Source: an uncultured Bacteroidia bacterium
GTDB taxonomy: Bacteria > Bacteroidota > Bacteroidia > Bacteroidales > UBA932
Direction: 5' to 3'
Assembly: GCA_902766985.1 (NCBI GenBank)
Contig: CACXFP010000210.1
Span: forward strand, 1 to 17,319
DNA: 17,319 nucleotides
The notes under the pieces are model-generated. The model worked only from the letters and a program-made list of their open reading frames with translations, was not told the origin of the DNA and searched no databases. Both the position numbers and the translations under genes were made by a program. Each line of letters opens with the position of its first letter. The first letter of the stretch is position 1. This document shows positions 15,479 to 17,319 of this stretch, in pieces.

Positions 15479-17319
15479 ATGTTTAGAAAAGTACTCCTTG
15501 CCGCGCTTGCGACCATCGCCATCTTTATGTCGTCCAATGCGGCGAAAGCATCTCCAAAAGATATTGCCCTCAATCCGGATGCTTTAGGCTGGGCGAGGAC
15601 CCATTTCAGGAAAGGTGTCCTTCCGCCTTTTTCATTCAAGTACGGCGGAGTAAGTTCGGATTCATTCCTGAAAAAGTGGAAATGCACCACCGCTGCCGAT
15701 GAAAACGGGAATACCGTAGTCACATACCGGGACCCTTCAACCGGTCTGGAAGTCATCTGCTTGCTGGAAGTGTTCCCCGATTTCGACGCGGTGGAATGGA
15801 CCATTTCCCTGAAAAACGCCTCGGGAAAGGACACACCGGTCATCAGTGAATTTAATGCGGCTGATTTTAAATTGGTTCCAATAAAAGGAAGAACGGGTTT
15901 CACCCTTAACCACATCAACGGAAGCCTGGCGGCCACCGATGATTTCGCCCCGCATTACGACACTCTCGAGGAAGGCGCCGAAGTCACGTTCGGCCCTCAG
16001 GACGGGAGGTCGTCGAGCGGCCCGTTCCCCTTCTTCAACATCCTTTCGGGACAGGACGGGAACGAGGGCGTCGTGATGTCCGTCGGATGGAGCGGCCACT
16101 GGAAAGCCGGCTTCCTCCGCACCGGAGAATCCGGTCGCGAAAAGCTTTCAGTCAAAGCCGGTCCGGGCCGTTTCAACGCATATCTAAAGCCCGGAGAGAA
16201 GGTCAGGATGCAGAAGATATCCCTTATGTTCTGGGACGGAGGCGACGGACCGCGCAACATGGCCGGGAACAACAAGTTCCGCCGGTTCATCCTCAGCCAC
16301 CACAGCCGCAAAATCGGTGGCAAGACGGCCATGTATCCTCTTTGCGGAGGACTCAACTGGGGTGACCCCGCTCCTCTCAACGAGTATACCGGAATGACTG
16401 GAGAATATGCCAAGTTCCTTGTTGACAGGTATTTCGACTTTGATATCCGGCCCGATGCCATCTGGCTTGACGCCGGATGGTACGAAGACGCCGCCGACTG
16501 GAGGAACGGACGGCACTGGTCCAACTCGGTCGGCACCTGGAGGGAAGACGCAAAAAGGTTCCCGAAGACCCTCAGGGACGTCACAGACCACATCCATTCC
16601 CTCGGATACAAGATGATGGTCTGGTTCGAACCGGAGAGGGTGGTCGCCGGATCGGAGATTTTCCGCGAGCACCGCGGGTGGCTTCTTGAAAAACCCGGTG
16701 ACAAGGACACATACCTTTTCAACCTTGCCGACCCCGAGGCCTGTGCGTGGCTTGCCAAATACATAGGCGACTTCCTGGAATCCAGGGGCATAGACTATTA
16801 CAGGCAGGATTTCAACATGGATCCTTCCGCCTACTGGGAGGCTGCCGACAGTCCGGGGCGTGAAGGTATCACCGAGGCGCACTACATCGAAGGTCTCTAT
16901 GCCTACTGGGACGCCCTGCTGGAACGCTTCCCGGGGCTTCTCATCGACAACTGCGCCAGCGGAGGCCGCCGCCTCGACATCGAGACTGCCGGCAGGAGCG
17001 CTCCCCTCTGGAGAACCGACTACGCGTACGGAGAGGTAAACGGATACCAGAACCAGACATACGGATTGTCATGGTTCTTGCCCATGAACGGTACCGGTGT
17101 CTATACCACCGACACCTATGGCTCCCGCTCCTCATACAGCTCGGCCATGGTCATGAACTACAAGCTGACCGACCACCATTTCTCGTTCCTTGAGATGAAG
17201 CGTGTCCAGGACGAATACCGCATGATTCAGCCGTATTACCTTGAAGATTTCTATCCGCTGTCTGGCATATCGGACATCGCCTCGCTTAAGAGATGGATTG
17301 TCTATCAGCTGCACAGGAA
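15479..17319 (+). CDS. GH36 alpha-galactosidase-type hydrolase, C terminus cut by window edge
   Basis: Exported retaining alpha-glycosidase; signal peptide MFRKVLLAALATIAIFMSSNAAKA, no lipobox. The 613 complete codons cover the N-terminal beta-supersandwich (about 27-300) and most of the TIM barrel. GH36/clan D signatures: IWLDAGWYED (328-337), MVWFEPERV (380-388), YYRQDFNMDP with the nucleophile Asp444, DNCASGGRR (490-498; Cys492), and LWRTDY with the acid/base Asp514. The 70-residue interval between the two aspartates equals that of bacterial GH36 galactosidases as I remember them. Start at ATG 15479 because the ATG at 15472 meets a stop after four codons. It follows the GH92 gene by 38 nt with no good promoter in between. 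Likely removes terminal alpha-galactose; alpha-N-acetylgalactosamine is possible. A few dozen or more C-terminal residues are missing. Confidence 0.93.
   Translation, partial: MFRKVLLAALATIAIFMSSNAAKASPKDIALNPDALGWARTHFRKGVLPPFSFKYGGVSSDSFLKKWKCTTAADENGNTVVTYRDPSTGLEVICLLEVFPDFDAVEWTISLKNASGKDTPVISEFNAADFKLVPIKGRTGFTLNHINGSLAATDDFAPHYDTLEEGAEVTFGPQDGRSSSGPFPFFNILSGQDGNEGVVMSVGWSGHWKAGFLRTGESGREKLSVKAGPGRFNAYLKPGEKVRMQKISLMFWDGGDGPRNMAGNNKFRRFILSHHSRKIGGKTAMYPLCGGLNWGDPAPLNEYTGMTGEYAKFLVDRYFDFDIRPDAIWLDAGWYEDAADWRNGRHWSNSVGTWREDAKRFPKTLRDVTDHIHSLGYKMMVWFEPERVVAGSEIFREHRGWLLEKPGDKDTYLFNLADPEACAWLAKYIGDFLESRGIDYYRQDFNMDPSAYWEAADSPGREGITEAHYIEGLYAYWDALLERFPGLLIDNCASGGRRLDIETAGRSAPLWRTDYAYGEVNGYQNQTYGLSWFLPMNGTGVYTTDTYGSRSSYSSAMVMNYKLTDHHFSFLEMKRVQDEYRMIQPYYLEDFYPLSGISDIASLKRWIVYQLHR

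Overview
The window looks like the chromosome of a member of the Bacteroidota, probably of the order Bacteroidales. The evidence is the TAnnTTTG-type -7 promoter elements close to several start codons, the absence of Shine-Dalgarno sites, a DUF4906 fimbrillin-like lipoprotein, and a run of secreted glycoside hydrolases (GH123-like, GH92, GH36) with a DUF5107 protein. Base composition appears even across the window. I see no rRNA, tRNA, insertion sequence, CRISPR array or other mobile element, and no gene-free stretch longer than about 160 bases.

Left part (1-5063), housekeeping: the N-terminal part of dxs (isoprenoid precursor synthesis, minus strand, running off the left edge) diverges from a 12-TM MFS transporter on the plus strand. 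The transporter converges with an apparent ssb-purA pair on the minus strand (single-strand DNA-binding protein, then adenylosuccinate synthase, 19 nt apart). Upstream of ssb, on the same strand, is a divergent, enlarged shikimate dehydrogenase (aroE-like).

Middle (5064-7935): a 157-nt divergent region carries a good Bacteroidota -7 element driving a 904-residue lipoprotein. Its first third is a DUF4906 / fimbrillin-type module, followed by Ig-like repeats and a large unrecognised C-terminal half.

Right part (7936-17319), glycan catabolism: after a 70-nt region with a perfect TATATTTG -7 element, an 11-bp inverted repeat flanking that element and an AAACGTTT palindrome upstream, four plus-strand genes follow with gaps of 4, 15 and 38 nt. 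They encode a GH123-type protein with an inserted jelly-roll module, a DUF5107-TPR protein, a GH92 lipoprotein (alpha-mannosidase family) and a GH36 alpha-galactosidase-type enzyme cut by the right edge. All have export signals. Together they look like a unit that trims a branched glycan containing (N-acetyl)galactosamine or galactose and mannose in the periplasm or at the cell surface. No SusC/SusD pair, sensor or sulfatase is in the window, so substrate and uptake route remain inferred. The most interesting items are the operon composition, the DUF5107-TPR protein as an unassigned enzyme candidate, and the symmetrical control region in front of the operon.
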